A stretch of DNA of 64,000 nt from Mycobacteriales bacterium (GCA_035533475.1 DATLTS010000018.1:62001-126000), one strand, 5' to 3'; positions 1 through 8,448 are shown, numbered from the stretch's first letter. Numbers and translations: made by a program. The notes: generated from the letters alone by a model not told the origin.

Positions 1-1422
1 GGCGGCGAGCGGGCGTTCCAGCCACTTGGGATCCGGGATGGCGACGACCGCGGCCTCGAGCACCCCCGGCATCGCCATCAGGGCGGCCTCCATGTCGACC
101 GATGAGATCCACTCGCCACCGGACTTGATCAGGTCCTTGGTGCGGTCCGCGATCCGGAAGTAGCCGTTCGGCGACCCGACCGCGACGTCGCCGGTCGCGA
201 ACCACCCGGCCTCGAACTGCTCGGCGCCGGCGCCGTGCAGGTAGGAGTCGACGACCCACGGGCCACGGACGAACAGCCGGCCCATCGCCGCGCCGTCCCA
301 CGCCAGGTCCTCGCCCCGCTCGGAGCGGATCGCGAGGTCGATCGTCGGCAACGGCAGGCCGGCCTGGCAGGCCGCCTCGCTGACCATCTGCTCGGCGGGG
401 TAATCGGCCATCCGGTGCTTCGGCCAGGCGACGCTGGCCAGCGGCGAGGTCTCGGTCATCCCCCAGGCCTGAAGGATCGGGATGCCGAACTCGCTGCGGT
501 ACCGCTCGATCAGCGCGCGCGGCGGTTGGGCGCCGCCGCAGACGATGTGGCGCAGGCGCGGCAGCCCGCCGCCCCGCCGGCGCAGCTCGTCGGCGGTTTC
601 CAGCCAGATCGTGGGCACCCCGGCGGTCACGGTCACCTGCTCCTCGGCGAGCAGGTCGACGAGCAGCCGGGGCTCGAACGGGCCGGCGAGGAACACCTGT
701 TTGGCGCCCATCATGGTGGCCGCGTGCGGCGCCCCCCACGCGTTGGCGTGGAACATCGGAACCACCGGCAGGACACAGTCGCTCGGACCGATCGCCAACC
801 CGGCTCCGGAACTCACCCCGAGCGCGTGCAGCACCGAGGACCGGTGGGTGTAGACGACCCCCTTCGACCGTCCGGTGGTACCCGACGTGTAGCAGATCCC
901 GAAGGGTGCGGACTCCTCGATGTCCGGCCGCGGGTAGGTGGCCGGCTGGGTGGCGAGGAGATCGTCGTAAGAGATCAGATGGGGTAGATCCGAATCGGGA
1001 ACCTCGCCGAACACGACGATCTGCCGGACCCCGTCGAGGAACCCGGCACCGCGCGCCTTTTCCAGCAGCGGAACGAGATCCGCGTCGACCAGGATCACCT
1101 GGTCGCCCGCATCGTCGACGATGTAGCCGAGCTCGTCCGGCGACAGGCGCAGGTTCAACGTGTGCAGGACCCGACCGGCACAGGTCACCCCGAAGTAGGC
1201 CTCGAGATGGCGGTAGCTGTTCCAGGCCAGCGTGCCGACCGCCGCGCCGGGCGCCACGTCGAGCGCCTCGATCGCGTTCATCAGCCGGGTCGCCCGGACC
1301 GCGAAGTCGCCGTAGGTGTAGCGATGGCGCCGACCGTCCGCCCAACCGGTGACGATGTCGACGTCGCCGAAATGCCGCGCGGCGTGGTCGAACATGGTCC
1401 ACGCGTTGAGCGGCATCTCCAT
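1..1422 (-). CDS. Acyl-CoA synthetase (FadD-like AMP-dependent ligase), 3' end cut by window
   Basis: The first 474 residues are in the window and the reading frame is still open at base 1, so the C-terminal end is missing. The fold is the ANL adenylating superfamily: the P-loop YTSGTTGRSKGV lies near residue 177, the A5-type GMTETSPL and the hinge-region GDVAVGSPNGYFRIADRTKD follow in order, and the visible C-terminus (KSGGEWISSVDMEAALM) begins the mobile C-domain. It should activate a fatty or aryl acid to its CoA thioester in the cytoplasm; substrate cannot be told. ATG at 1422 is used; a GTG sits at 1425. It follows the hydrolase gene by 10 nt and is probably co-transcribed with it under the neighbouring TetR protein. 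Confidence 0.93.
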   Translation of the reverse strand, partial: MEMPLNAWTMFDHAARHFGDVDIVTGWADGRRHRYTYGDFAVRATRLMNAIEALDVAPGAAVGTLAWNSYRHLEAYFGVTCAGRVLHTLNLRLSPDELGYIVDDAGDQVILVDADLVPLLEKARGAGFLDGVRQIVVFGEVPDSDLPHLISYDDLLATQPATYPRPDIEESAPFGICYTSGTTGRSKGVVYTHRSSVLHALGVSSGAGLAIGPSDCVLPVVPMFHANAWGAPHAATMMGAKQVFLAGPFEPRLLVDLLAEEQVTVTAGVPTIWLETADELRRRGGGLPRLRHIVCGGAQPPRALIERYRSEFGIPILQAWGMTETSPLASVAWPKHRMADYPAEQMVSEAACQAGLPLPTIDLAIRSERGEDLAWDGAAMGRLFVRGPWVVDSYLHGAGAEQFEAGWFATGDVAVGSPNGYFRIADRTKDLIKSGGEWISSVDMEAALMAMPGVLEAAVVAIPDPKWLERPLAA

Positions 1423-1432
1423 CACCGGGTGC

Positions 1433-2329
1433 TCACCGGCCGCACGATTCCGCGAACTCGACTACGGCGTCCGCAACGACGGACGCGCCGGGATCGCCCA
1501 ACGCGATCGTGTAGTGCGTGGTGCCCGGAACCACCCGATGCTCGAACGCGGAGACCAGACCGGCGCATTCGTCGACGACGTCGTCGGTCATCAGCGGCGG
1601 TTGCCCGGGCGCCATCCCCTCCGCGGCCCGCAGCAACAGGACCGGCACCGCCAACCCGGCGAGCCGCCGGCGCAGGACCGCGGTGTCCATCGCGTCCAGC
1701 GAGTCGGCGCGGACGGCCGCCGCGGAGGCCTTCGGCTGGAGCCGCGGCGCCTCCCCGCCGAGGTCGTAGCCGAGATAGGCCTCGACCCACGGCCCCCAGC
1801 GACCGCCGCGGAACGTCGGCAGCTCCCGCCAGAACTGGTAGTACTCCTCCAGGCTGCCGAACGTCTGGCTCAGGCGGCCGACCTGGGCGGAGAGCAGCGC
1901 CTCGAGCAGATCGTCGACGTCGATCCCCGGCGGCGGGTCGAGCGGCGGTCCGCCGTCGATCAGCACCAGGCCGGCGACGAGCTCCGGGAACTCGGCGGCG
2001 AGCGCGACCGCGACGTAGGCGCCCATCGAGTGCCCCACCAGGATGCTGCCGCCCAGGTCGAACGCGGTCATCGCGGCCGCGACGTCGCGGGCATGCTGGC
2101 GCATCCCGTACGGTCCGGCCGGCTTGTCGGCGTCGCCGCGCCCGCGCAGGTCCAGCGCCAGCAGGCCCCGGCGGCCGGCCAGCCGCTCGGCGATGCCGAC
2201 GAAGTTCAGGTAGGACGCCGTTATGCCGTGGATGCCGACGATCGGCCGGCCCGAGCCGGGCCAGAAGCCGTAGCCGAGGCGGATGCCGTCGCCGCGCACC
2301 CGGCCGCGGGCCTCGGTCGCGATCCCCAT
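1433..2329 (-). CDS. Alpha/beta hydrolase
   Basis: A 298-residue alpha/beta hydrolase: oxyanion-loop HGITAS, nucleophile elbow GHSMGAY, and a late catalytic His in PGTTHYT. The start is ATG 2329 because a GGGAGCGGGTGGGG purine run precedes it; the frame is open further upstream to 2407, but that would run across the operator-like palindrome at 2346-2359. The gene precedes the fadD-like gene by 10 nt and faces the tetR gene, so the natural reading is a small regulated catabolic unit in which an ester or thioester is cleaved and the acid is activated to CoA. Substrate is unknown. Confidence 0.88.
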   Translation of the reverse strand: MGIATEARGRVRGDGIRLGYGFWPGSGRPIVGIHGITASYLNFVGIAERLAGRRGLLALDLRGRGDADKPAGPYGMRQHARDVAAAMTAFDLGGSILVGHSMGAYVAVALAAEFPELVAGLVLIDGGPPLDPPPGIDVDDLLEALLSAQVGRLSQTFGSLEEYYQFWRELPTFRGGRWGPWVEAYLGYDLGGEAPRLQPKASAAAVRADSLDAMDTAVLRRRLAGLAVPVLLLRAAEGMAPGQPPLMTDDVVDECAGLVSAFEHRVVPGTTHYTIALGDPGASVVADAVVEFAESCGR

Positions 2330-2345
2330 CCCCACCCGCTCCCAA

Positions 2346-2359
2346 CGAACGCCCGTTCG
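2346..2359. promoter_or_regulatory. Operator-like palindrome 1 (CGAACG-CC-CGTTCG)
   Basis: A perfect 14-bp palindrome with 6-bp arms lies 17 nt upstream of the hydrolase start. Its core AACG-NN-CGTT recurs at 2431-2440 in front of the divergent tetR gene. Two same-spaced copies between divergent genes is the classical TetR operator layout. Binding is inferred. Confidence 0.65.
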
Positions 2360-2430
2360 CCCCTTGCGAATTCGCGCCAGTCTGTGGTCCCCTGAGATGC
2401 GCGTCAAGGCAGGTTGGGGGCTCGATTCAT

Positions 2431-2440
2431 AACGAGCGTT
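2431..2440. promoter_or_regulatory. Operator-like palindrome 2 (AACG-AG-CGTT)
   Basis: The second copy of AACG-NN-CGTT, starting 22 nt upstream of the tetR GTG and just before its Shine-Dalgarno. Binding here would let the regulator repress itself. The flanks are less symmetric than in copy 1. Confidence 0.6.
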
Positions 2441-2452
2441 CGGAAGGATACC

Positions 2453-3151
2453 GTGTCGGACCAGACTCCCGCTCGCAGCGTGACCGTCCCGCTGACCCCG
2501 CCGCTCCCGCTACTCGACCGGGCGAACCGCAACACCGCGACCCCGACCCCGCAGGCCGCGTCGCTGCTGCCGCCCCGGGCCACCGCCGAAGGGACGCTGC
2601 GCCGGATCTATGAGACCGCGCTGCTCGAGTTCGGTCAGCGCGGCTTCCACGCCGTGTCGGTCCGCGACATCACCCGCCGGGTCGGCCTTCAGGCCAGCTC
2701 GCTGTACGCGCACGTGACGTCGAAGCAGCAGCTGCTCGCCGACCTGATCCGGATCGGCCACGAGGAGCACTACGACCGGCTGCGGCTGGCCCTGCTCGAG
2801 GTCGACAGCGACCCGCGGGAGCAGATCCAGGCGCTGACCCGTGCCCACGTCGGGCTGCACGTGACCTACCCGCTGCTCGCCCGGGTGTGCAACCGCGAGC
2901 TGGCCGCGCTGCCCGAGGACGGCCGGGCGGAGATCCTGAACATCCGGCTGGAATCCGAACGGCTGTTCGCCGACGTGGTCAATCGCGGGCAGCGGCTGGG
3001 GGTCTTCGCCCCGGTCGACCCGCTGCTCGCGGTCGCCGCGATCGGCGCCATGGGGATCCGGGTGGCCGAGTGGTGGGACCCGGAGCTCGGCCCCACCGCG
3101 GAAGAGGTCGCGGACACCTACGCAGGCTTCGCCACCCGTATGCTGACCTGA
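2453..3151 (+). CDS. TetR-family transcriptional regulator
   Basis: A 232-residue TetR regulator. After a proline-rich 40-residue N-terminal stretch comes the DNA-binding domain: AALLEFGQRGFHAVSVRDI-type helix 1, then ITRRVGLQASSLYAHVTSKQQLL as the helix-turn-helix. The C-terminal ligand domain looks like the TetR_C group found with fatty-acid metabolism genes. GTG 2453 is chosen over the longer frame from 2414 because AAGGA (2444-2448) sits five bases before it. It is divergent from the hydrolase/fadD pair and the two palindromes lie between them, so it very likely represses that operon and itself. The DMT exporter gene follows 31 nt downstream on the same strand. Confidence 0.92.
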   Translation: MSDQTPARSVTVPLTPPLPLLDRANRNTATPTPQAASLLPPRATAEGTLRRIYETALLEFGQRGFHAVSVRDITRRVGLQASSLYAHVTSKQQLLADLIRIGHEEHYDRLRLALLEVDSDPREQIQALTRAHVGLHVTYPLLARVCNRELAALPEDGRAEILNIRLESERLFADVVNRGQRLGVFAPVDPLLAVAAIGAMGIRVAEWWDPELGPTAEEVADTYAGFATRMLT

Positions 3152-3182
3152 CCCAACCCCAGGCTCGAACGGAGGGCGCGCG

Positions 3183-4181
3183 GTGTCCCGGCGGGGCTGG
3201 TTGCTGTTCGCCGCGATGTGCGTCATCTGGGGCCTGCCCTACCTGCTGATCAAGGTGGCGGTGCGGGACCTGTCGCCGGCCGCGCTGGTCTTCCTGCGCA
3301 CCGGCATCGGCGCCCTACTGCTCGTTCCGGTCGCGGCCGGCCGTCGCCAGCTTCGCCCGCTCCTGGCCCGGTGGGGGCCGTTGCTCGCGTTCAGCGCGGT
3401 CGAGATCGTCGTCCCCTGGTTCCTGCTGTCCGCCGCGGAACGGCGGCTGTCGAGCTCGCTGTCCGGGTTGCTCGTCGCCGCGGTTCCGCTGGTCGGGGTC
3501 GTCCTCGCCCGGGCCACTGGCGCGCGGGATCGGATAGGCCCGAGCCAGCTCGCCGGCCTGGTGCTCGGCCTGTTCGGGGTCTCGGCGCTGGTCGGATTCG
3601 ACGTCGGCGCGGCCGATCTCGGGTCGGTCGGGGAGATCGCCGTGGTGGTCGTCGGATACGCGACCGGTCCGTGGCTGTTCTCCCGGTACCTGGCCGATCT
3701 GCCCAGCCTGGGGGTGGTCGCGGCTTCGCTGCTGATCGCCGCGCTGGTCTACGCGCCGTTCGGATTGACCGAGCTGCCCGCGCGGTGGCCGTCGGCGCAC
3801 GTCGCGGGCGCGGTCGTCGTGCTCGCGGTGATCTGCACGGCGCTCGCATTCATGGTCTTCTTCGCGCTGATCGCCGAGGTCGGTCCGGTCCGCGCGACCG
3901 TCATCACCTACGTCAACCCGGCGGTCGCCGTCGTCCTCGGCGTCGGCCTGCTCGGCGAGTCCTTCACCACCGCGACGGCCGTCGGGTTCCTGCTGATCCT
4001 CGCCGGCTCGGTGCTCGCGACCCGGCGCTCCGGCGCGATCAGGTCCGACGGTGGAAATCGTGCGGGTCGCTCCGGTAGTCCTGGCCGGTCGGGCTGGTCC
4101 AGGTCAGGGTGGCCTCGGCGCCCCCGCGCAGCTTCCAACCACCCAGGTGCACCGCGGCATGATGCCGCCCGCACAGGCTGA
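3183..4181 (+). CDS. DMT-superfamily (EamA) transporter
   Basis: A 332-residue membrane protein with about ten hydrophobic helices in two EamA repeats; the first begins WLLFAAMCVIWGLPYLLIKVA and the second closes with TYVNPAVAVVLGVGLLGESF, both typical of drug/metabolite exporters. Substrate unknown. GTG start with GGAGGG upstream. The last ~50 residues after ATRRSGAIR are Gly/Ser/Arg-rich, not membrane-like, and run 143 nt into the 3' end of the convergent HNH gene, so the natural stop may have been lost. It could be co-transcribed with tetR and export the compound that TetR senses. Confidence 0.9.
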   Translation: MSRRGWLLFAAMCVIWGLPYLLIKVAVRDLSPAALVFLRTGIGALLLVPVAAGRRQLRPLLARWGPLLAFSAVEIVVPWFLLSAAERRLSSSLSGLLVAAVPLVGVVLARATGARDRIGPSQLAGLVLGLFGVSALVGFDVGAADLGSVGEIAVVVVGYATGPWLFSRYLADLPSLGVVAASLLIAALVYAPFGLTELPARWPSAHVAGAVVVLAVICTALAFMVFFALIAEVGPVRATVITYVNPAVAVVLGVGLLGESFTTATAVGFLLILAGSVLATRRSGAIRSDGGNRAGRSGSPGRSGWSRSGWPRRPRAASNHPGAPRHDAARTG

Positions 4182-5232
4182 CCAGGTTGTCCCGGCTGGT
4201 CGCACCGCCCCGGGCCCACCAGCGCATATGGTGCGGTTCGCAGGAGGTCGCCGCCCGGGCGCAGCCGGGGAACCGGCAGGTCCCGTCCCGCGCCGCGACG
4301 TAACCCCGTAACCGCAGGTCGGGGTCGCGGCGGCTCCGGCCCAGGTCGAGCAGCTTCCCGTCGACCGGGTCGACCAGCAGCCGGCTGAACCACCCGGCGG
4401 TGCAGGCGACCTGCTCCGTCGTCTCGGCACCGATCGGGCCGAAGCCACCGAGATCGCCCGGTTCGCGGGAGCTGCCGAACAAGGTGTCGGCACCGACCAC
4501 GACCTGCACGGTGGCGGCCACCCGCGGGCTGCCGTCCGGTCTTTGCAGGATGAGCTCGACGAACGCGTCGGCCCGGCGCTCCTCGACGCTGCGGCCGTCC
4601 TCGGGCCCGGACCGGCCCGCGTGGGCCTCCACCGCCGCCTCGATCGAGGCGAGCGTGACCTGGTCGAGCTCGGCGTGCAGCAGCCCGAGGCTCCGATCGG
4701 TCCAGAACCGCGGCTGCGGCTGCCAGGGCTCGGGGATGAACTCCGTCGGGGCGATCACCGCGGGGGTGACCCGGAGCACAGCCCGGCGCAGGATCCGGGT
4801 CAGCCGGCCCGGGGTGCATCGGCGGGCCCGGTCCATCGTCTCCTCCGCGATCGCGGCGGCCACCGGGCCCGGCACGCCGGCCAGCTCCAAACCGAACGTC
4901 GACGCGTGCCCCCAGCCGATCTCCCCCGCCGCCAGCGCCTTGGCCACCGGCGGCAACCGGTCCAGCGTCTGGGCGAAGTCGAGGCGGTTGCCCATGCTCC
5001 GCACCGAGATCCGGATCCGGGTGGCCATCTGCAACTCGCCGGCGTCCGGGAAGATCTCGTCCCCGAGCCGCCGCTCGGCCCGCAGTTGCCAGCTCGCCGC
5101 GGACGCCGACACCCACGACGCCAGCCGCTCCCAGGCGGCGACCCCGTCGAGGAGCTCGGCGTCGGACACGCGCTCGGGGTCCGCGCCGGCAAGCAGCGCG
5201 GCCAGCTCCGGACCCGGCATCCCCTCGAACAT
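4039..5232 (-). CDS. 13E12-repeat type HNH endonuclease (DUF222-HNH)
   Basis: A 397-residue protein beginning MFEGM, with an N-terminal DUF222 helical domain and a C-terminal zinc-braced HNH domain. In the latter CRFPGC, then EPHHMRWWARGG, NLVSLC and HHAAVH supply the metal and catalytic residues. This is the multicopy actinobacterial 13E12 family; the function is unproven, but the HNH fold implies DNA cleavage. ATG 5232 lies inside a perfect SOS box, and a TAGAGT -10 hexamer sits 7 nt before it, so the message is probably leaderless and LexA-repressed. The 3' end overlaps the convergent DMT gene. Confidence 0.93.
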   Translation of the reverse strand: MFEGMPGPELAALLAGADPERVSDAELLDGVAAWERLASWVSASAASWQLRAERRLGDEIFPDAGELQMATRIRISVRSMGNRLDFAQTLDRLPPVAKALAAGEIGWGHASTFGLELAGVPGPVAAAIAEETMDRARRCTPGRLTRILRRAVLRVTPAVIAPTEFIPEPWQPQPRFWTDRSLGLLHAELDQVTLASIEAAVEAHAGRSGPEDGRSVEERRADAFVELILQRPDGSPRVAATVQVVVGADTLFGSSREPGDLGGFGPIGAETTEQVACTAGWFSRLLVDPVDGKLLDLGRSRRDPDLRLRGYVAARDGTCRFPGCARAATSCEPHHMRWWARGGATSRDNLVSLCGRHHAAVHLGGWKLRGGAEATLTWTSPTGQDYRSDPHDFHRRT

Positions 5233-5240
5233 GTGTTCGA
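5225..5240 (-). promoter_or_regulatory. LexA (SOS) box overlapping the HNH start codon
   Basis: TCGAAC-ATGT-GTTCGA is a perfect match to the actinobacterial/mycobacterial SOS box TCGAAC-N4-GTTCGA. It overlaps both the ATG (5232-5230) and the last base of a TAGAGT -10 element (5245-5240) of the HNH gene, so LexA bound here would block transcription initiation. From memory, 13E12-family genes are LexA targets in Mycobacterium tuberculosis, which agrees. Confidence 0.88.
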
Positions 5241-5319
5241 CTCTACCACACGTCACCGACGGCAAACGGACCCAACCACAGGTTGTGGGAACCCTGTGGT
5301 CCCCCGGCACGGCGACCGT

Positions 5320-5325
5320 TAGGCT
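5320..5325 (+). promoter_or_regulatory. -10 element of proS (TAGGCT)
   Basis: TAGGCT fits the TANNNT -10 consensus and ends 8 nt before the GTG of proS. No Shine-Dalgarno is present, so the mRNA probably starts at or next to the GTG. No convincing -35 hexamer is visible. Confidence 0.5.
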
Positions 5326-5333
5326 TCGCGCTC

Positions 5334-6740
5334 GTGGCCAACGTGCTGACCCCGCAGGACGAGGACTTCCCTCGCTGGTACCAGGACGTGGTGGCCAAGG
5401 CCGAGCTGGCCGAGCCCGGACCGGTGCGCGGCACGATGGTGATCCGGCCCACCGGCTACGCCCTGTGGGAGCGCACCCAGGCGGAGATGGACGCCCGGAT
5501 CAAGGCCGCCGGTGCGGAGAACGCCTACTTCCCGCTGTTCATCCCGGAGAGCTACCTGCGCCGGGAGGCCCAGCACGTCGAGGGCTTCGCCCCCGAGCTG
5601 GCGGTCGTCACCCACGCCGGCGGCAAGCAACTCGAAGAACCGATCATCGTCCGGCCGACCAGCGAAACCGTGATCGGCGAGTACTTCGCGAAGTGGATCC
5701 AAAGCTACCGGGACCTGCCGCTGCTGATCAACCAGTGGGCCAACGTGGTGCGCTGGGAGCTTCGACCCCGGATCTTCCTGCGGACCACAGAGTTCCTCTG
5801 GCAGGAGGGCCACACGGCGCACGCCAGCGAGGCGGAGGCCTCCGCGTACGCCCGCCGGATCCTGCACGAGGTGTACGAGGACTTCATGGTCGCGGTCCTC
5901 GCGCTGCCGGTCGTCGCGGGGCGCAAGACCGACCGGGAGCGGTTCGCCGGGGCGAGCACCACGCTGACCCTCGAGGCGATGATGCGCGACGGCAAGGCGC
6001 TCCAGATGGGAACGAGCCACGAGCTCGGGCAGAACTTCTCCCGGGCCTTCGACATCGACTTCCTCGGACCGGACGGCGGTCGGGAGCTCGCCTGGACCAC
6101 CTCCTGGGGCTCGTCCACCCGGATGATCGGCGGCGTGATCATGGGCCACGGGGACGACCACGGGCTCCGCCTTCCGCCGGCGCTGGCCCCGGTCCAGGCG
6201 CTGGTCATGGTGGTGCGCGACGGGGACGGCGTCGGCGCGGCCGCACACCGGCTCGCCGACGACCTCCGGGCGGCCGGCGTCCGCACCCGGCTCGACGAGC
6301 GGGCCGACCTGGCCTTCGGGCGCCGGGCGATCGACGCGGAGCTGAAGGGCGTGCCGGTCCGGGTGGAGGTCGGCCCGCGGGAGCTGGCCGCCGGCGAGGC
6401 GACGCTCGCCCGCCGGGTGTCGCGGGACAAGGGCCCGGTGGCGCTGGCCGGGGCGGCCCGGGCCGTCGTCGATGCGCTGGCCGAGGACCAGCGGGCGCTC
6501 TACGACGAGGCCTTGCGCCGGCGCGAGCAGCGAACCGTCGACGTCGCCTCGGTCGACGAGGCCATCGCCGCGGCCGGCACCGGATGGGCCCGCCTGCCCT
6601 GGTCCGCCGTGGGGGAGGCCGGCGAGACGACACTCAACGCGCAGGGCGTCAGCGTGCGCTGCCTGGTCCGGCTGGACGGCTCGGTGCCGGACAGCCCGGC
6701 CGAGCCCGACCTGGTCGCCTACACCGCCCGCGCCTACTGA
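5334..6740 (+). CDS. proS: Prolyl-tRNA synthetase, short (archaeal/eukaryote-like) form
   Basis: A 468-residue class II synthetase that charges tRNA-Pro. Visible signatures: RPTSE, the motif-2 loop RTTEFLWQEGHT with WELRPR just before it, the GTSHELGQNFS proline-site segment, and motif-3 MGHGDDHGLRLPP. The ~180-residue editing insertion of the usual bacterial ProRS between motifs 2 and 3 is absent; the anticodon-binding domain is followed by a C-terminal domain ending in Tyr, as in the archaeal-type enzymes. The start is GTG 5334, where the homologous sequence begins; the frame runs back to 5283. It stands alone, divergent from the SOS-controlled HNH gene. Confidence 0.95.
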   Translation: MANVLTPQDEDFPRWYQDVVAKAELAEPGPVRGTMVIRPTGYALWERTQAEMDARIKAAGAENAYFPLFIPESYLRREAQHVEGFAPELAVVTHAGGKQLEEPIIVRPTSETVIGEYFAKWIQSYRDLPLLINQWANVVRWELRPRIFLRTTEFLWQEGHTAHASEAEASAYARRILHEVYEDFMVAVLALPVVAGRKTDRERFAGASTTLTLEAMMRDGKALQMGTSHELGQNFSRAFDIDFLGPDGGRELAWTTSWGSSTRMIGGVIMGHGDDHGLRLPPALAPVQALVMVVRDGDGVGAAAHRLADDLRAAGVRTRLDERADLAFGRRAIDAELKGVPVRVEVGPRELAAGEATLARRVSRDKGPVALAGAARAVVDALAEDQRALYDEALRRREQRTVDVASVDEAIAAAGTGWARLPWSAVGEAGETTLNAQGVSVRCLVRLDGSVPDSPAEPDLVAYTARAY

Positions 6741-6795
6741 ACGTCCGATATCGTCGGATCCGGCAGAGCCGGGCAGCCAGCAACGGGGAGAAGAG

Positions 6796-6921
6796 ATGGG
6801 CTCGAAAGACAAGGGTGGCCGGGAGAGCCGAAAGCCCAAAGCGAACAAGAAACCGAAGCCGCCGATCAAATCCACCGTGGTCCCGACGACCGTCCGACCA
6901 GCAGCGACCCCGGACAAGTAG
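6796..6921 (+). CDS. Small lysine-rich protein
   Basis: A 41-residue, strongly basic protein starting MGSKDKGGRESRKPKANKK, with the C-terminal half rich in Pro, Thr and Val. GGGGAG lies 5 nt before the ATG, a strong ribosome site, and the Lys content (rare AAG/AAA in this GC-rich genome) argues for selection on the peptide. Similar short basic proteins are common in actinobacteria without known function; nucleic-acid binding is only a guess. An imperfect stem (CCACCG/CGGTGG, 6933-6959) follows the stop and might end the transcript. Confidence 0.72.
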   Translation: MGSKDKGGRESRKPKANKKPKPPIKSTVVPTTVRPAATPDK

Positions 6922-7063
6922 GTTGCCCGCAGCCACCGTTCGCGGGCCGTCCGCGGTGGGGCGGGGGCCTCGTAAAGGGGAAAGAACGGAAGGAAACGAC
7001 ACCAAATCCGCGTTGACACCGTGCGCGGAGTGGTTGGATCGGGCGTCGACATGGAGGGGACGC

Positions 7064-8446
7064 ATGGGGCCCGACAAGGGCGACGAGGGCGGGTTCTTCG
7101 CCGACGGCATCGGGGTCGGCGCGGTCCGCGAGCTGGCGGCTCGGGCGATCGACCGGCGCCAGCTCCTGGCGTCCCTGGTCCTGCTCGCCGGAGTCGGGTC
7201 GGCCCTGCGCGGCATCCACGAGCCGAGCCACGACATGCTCGCGGTGGCGGCGGGCGGAGTTCTCGTCGCGAGGGGGGTCCTGCTCGGCCGGCCGCTGCGC
7301 GCCCGGCACGCGCTGATCGCCGTCGCCTTCCTGATCGCCGGGACCGCGGCGGACCTGGCCGGCCGTGACCTCGTGGCCTGGATCGCCACCGGCCTCGCCG
7401 GCGCGGTCGCCGTGCTGCCGTCGGGCCCGCCGCCGAGCGGCGGGGCGGAGCAGCGCGACCGGATCTGGCGGCTCGTCGAACGCACCCAGGGCGACACCCT
7501 CGCGCCGTTCGCGCTGCGCTCCGACAAGACCTACGTCTTCGCCCCGGACGGGCGGGCGGCGGTCGCCTACCGGGTGCGGTTCGGGACCGCCGTGGTCTCC
7601 GGCGACCCGGTAGGGGCGCTCGATTCGCAGGCCGAGGCGCTGGACGCGTTCTTCGCCCACGCCGCGGCGAACGGGTGGCGGACCGCGGTCCTCGGGGTCA
7701 GCGAGCGGCGGATCGGACTGTGGCGGTCCCGGGGCTACTGGGCGCTGAGCGTCGGCCGCGAGGTGCTGATCGACGTCCCCCGGTTCAGCCTGCTGGGCCG
7801 CAGGTTCCGCAACCTCCGGCAGGCGGTGCAGCGGACGAGGAACGCGGGGGTGCGGACGGAGGTTGTGGCCGAAGCGGACCTCGACCCCGGACTGCGTGCC
7901 GAACTCGAGAACGTGGTGCGCCACGCCCGCGGCGGCAGCCAGGTCCGGGGCTTCACGATGATCCTCGACCACCTGCTCGACGGGACGCACCCCGGCACGC
8001 TGATCTGCCTGGCCCGCGATCGGACCGGGCGGGTGGTCGGCTTCCAGCGGTTCGCCAGCGCCGACCGCGGTCGCGAGCTGTCGCTGGACGTGCCGTGGCG
8101 GCTGCCGGGTTCCCCGAACGGGATCGACGAGCGGCTGGCCGTGGACATGGTCGCGTGGGCCGCGGAGCACGGCGCGGCCCGGCTCTCGCTGGCCTTCGCC
8201 CCGTTCCCGGACCTGTTCGCGATCCGCCACCGGACCGGGCTCCAGCGACTCGCGCACTGGGGGGTGCACCGGTTCGACGCAGTGATCCGTTTGGAATCGC
8301 TGTACCGGTTCCTCCGCAAGTTCCACGCCATGGGACAGAACCGCTACGTCGCGCTGCGACCGCGCGAGCTGCTCTGGGTGGCGCTCGCCATGCTCACACT
8401 CGAGTTCGTGCCGCACCGGACTATCGCCCGACGACGGAGAGCCTGA
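7064..8446 (+). CDS. MprF-like DUF2156 membrane protein (aminoacyl-phosphatidylglycerol synthase-like domain)
   Basis: A 460-residue protein. Three or four hydrophobic segments occupy residues ~25-120, and the rest is a DUF2156 tandem-GNAT-like domain, the catalytic fold of lysyl-phosphatidylglycerol synthases. Landmarks are LRSDKTYVFAPDGRAAVAYR, SGDPVG, the RNLRQAVQRTRNAG segment and YRFLRKFHAMGQNRYVALRP near the end. The likely role is transfer of an aminoacyl group from tRNA to a membrane lipid; the amino acid and lipid are unknown. AGGGGA precedes ATG 7064, and a consensus -35 (TTGACA, 7013-7018) lies upstream with only a weak -10. The frameshifted hydrolase starts 2 nt after the stop. 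Confidence 0.88.
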   Translation: MGPDKGDEGGFFADGIGVGAVRELAARAIDRRQLLASLVLLAGVGSALRGIHEPSHDMLAVAAGGVLVARGVLLGRPLRARHALIAVAFLIAGTAADLAGRDLVAWIATGLAGAVAVLPSGPPPSGGAEQRDRIWRLVERTQGDTLAPFALRSDKTYVFAPDGRAAVAYRVRFGTAVVSGDPVGALDSQAEALDAFFAHAAANGWRTAVLGVSERRIGLWRSRGYWALSVGREVLIDVPRFSLLGRRFRNLRQAVQRTRNAGVRTEVVAEADLDPGLRAELENVVRHARGGSQVRGFTMILDHLLDGTHPGTLICLARDRTGRVVGFQRFASADRGRELSLDVPWRLPGSPNGIDERLAVDMVAWAAEHGAARLSLAFAPFPDLFAIRHRTGLQRLAHWGVHRFDAVIRLESLYRFLRKFHAMGQNRYVALRPRELLWVALAMLTLEFVPHRTIARRRRA

Positions 8447-8448
8447 CT

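Noticed and set aside
2510-3226. Minus-strand ORF of 238 aa across tetR
   Set aside because: It is the antisense shadow of tetR; Arg/Gly/Gln-rich with no domain, while tetR has an intact fold, ribosome site and operators.
4400-8446. 1348-aa plus-strand frame spanning the HNH, proS and DUF2156 genes
   Set aside because: Only its end (from 7064) is a gene; the rest is out-of-frame reading through two clear genes on either strand.
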